Below, in pieces: positions 53,953 through 54,028 of a stretch of DNA of 54,028 nucleotides. Made by a program: the position numbers and the translations under genes. The notes under the pieces were generated by a model. It saw only the letters and a program-made list of their open reading frames with translations, made no database searches and was not told the origin of the DNA. The first letter of the stretch is position 1, and each line of letters begins with the position of its first letter. The stretch is from Phycisphaerales bacterium. GTDB lineage: Bacteria; Planctomycetota; Phycisphaerae; Phycisphaerales; UBA1924. The DNA lies in NCBI GenBank assembly GCA_019750095.1, contig JAIEOW010000051.1:1-54028 (forward strand), given 5' to 3'.

Positions 53953-54028
53953 CTATTTCCTGGGCAGATCGCGGCCCTGCACGCCGTTGCGCGTCGCCCA
54001 GAAGAATGCGGGGAGCCCGCCCTCGGGC
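53953..54028 (-). CDS. C-terminal end of a second prepilin-type protein (5' part beyond window)
   Basis: This frame is open from the right edge and ends at a TAG (53955-53953). The 24 visible residues end PAFFWATRNGVQGRDLPRK, nearly the same as the tail AFFWATRNGILGKDIPR of the prepilin-type protein at 10600-11673. It is thus almost certainly a paralog whose N-terminal leader lies outside. After the stop, GCCGCG-AGCC-CGCGGC (plus strand) can form a short hairpin. Confidence 0.75.
   Translation of the reverse strand, partial: PEGGLPAFFWATRNGVQGRDLPRK

Overview
The window looks like a high-GC chromosome segment of a planctomycete, most likely class Phycisphaerae. The grounds are indirect: an XcpT/PulG-type prepilin of planctomycete style (10600-11673) with a second copy of its C-terminal tail at the right edge, a PEP-CTERM-like anchor (5123-5758), large secreted proteins ending in EF-hand/dockerin-like or Cys-rich ...WFSGGC tails, small membrane proteins with a CxxCG...CPECG zinc ribbon, and mostly short mixed-strand operons. 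I saw no rRNA, tRNA, CRISPR array, integrase or transposase gene.

Layout. 1-1279: edge-truncated ABC-type permease (-). 1390-5017: M24 aminopeptidase, accB, a four-helix-bundle gene cassette, accC (+). 5123-8634: PEP-CTERM protein, rpoN, recR (-). 8668-10185: tyrosine-phosphatase-like protein (+), methyltransferase (-). 10600-15742: prepilin, a secreted dockerin-like protein split by an in-frame stop, GH57 amylase (+). 15801-18312: MoxR ATPase, desaturase, RRM protein (-). 18472-23030: methyltransferase, frameshifted GT2 glycosyltransferase, large polytopic membrane protein, an overlapping glycosylation operon (-). 23113-31811: RMD1-like protein (+), chemoreceptor, cyclophilin, FkbM methyltransferase, acetyl-CoA synthetase, SDR (-), MerR/B12-type regulator (+). 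31960-37958: secreted Cys-rich protein, GH13 amylase, class IV PLP enzyme (-). 38156-42873: MotA/MotB stator (+), MlaF-like ABC ATPase and CPBP protease (-), PilZ protein and LptB-like ATPase (+). 42933-48214: zinc-ribbon protein (+), RlmI-like methyltransferase, a beta-ketoacyl synthase, a GxxExxY protein and a second, active-site-degenerate synthase (-). 48254-54028: serine hydrolase, small membrane proteins, CBS and HIT proteins, and a prepilin tail.

The most unusual content is three families of short repeats that do not fit the gene annotation. (1) Heptamer arrays: period-7 tandem repeats at 2593, 3174/3634, 19134/19195 and 46041/46108. Each paired locus has its own heptamer, and its two arrays are inverted relative to each other. 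One pair encloses a four-helix-bundle gene and sits inside the accB-accC operon; one lies in frame inside a methyltransferase gene; one adjoins a GxxExxY gene. (2) Hairpins of form GGTGG-N8-TCC-N8' whose 8-bp stems differ between copies yet stay perfectly self-complementary (9336, 9390, 14803, 14866, 14899, 49773); three lie in frame inside the GH57 gene. (3) An inverted pair of TTCAGCCC...CCGGGGGTG double-hairpin units at 50459 and 50660. Other points of interest are an 11-base G tract that frameshifts a glycosyltransferase gene (possible phase variation), an in-frame stop in a large secreted protein, and a paired ketosynthase arrangement in which one partner has lost its catalytic histidines. 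All functional calls come from reading motifs by eye; no database search was possible.
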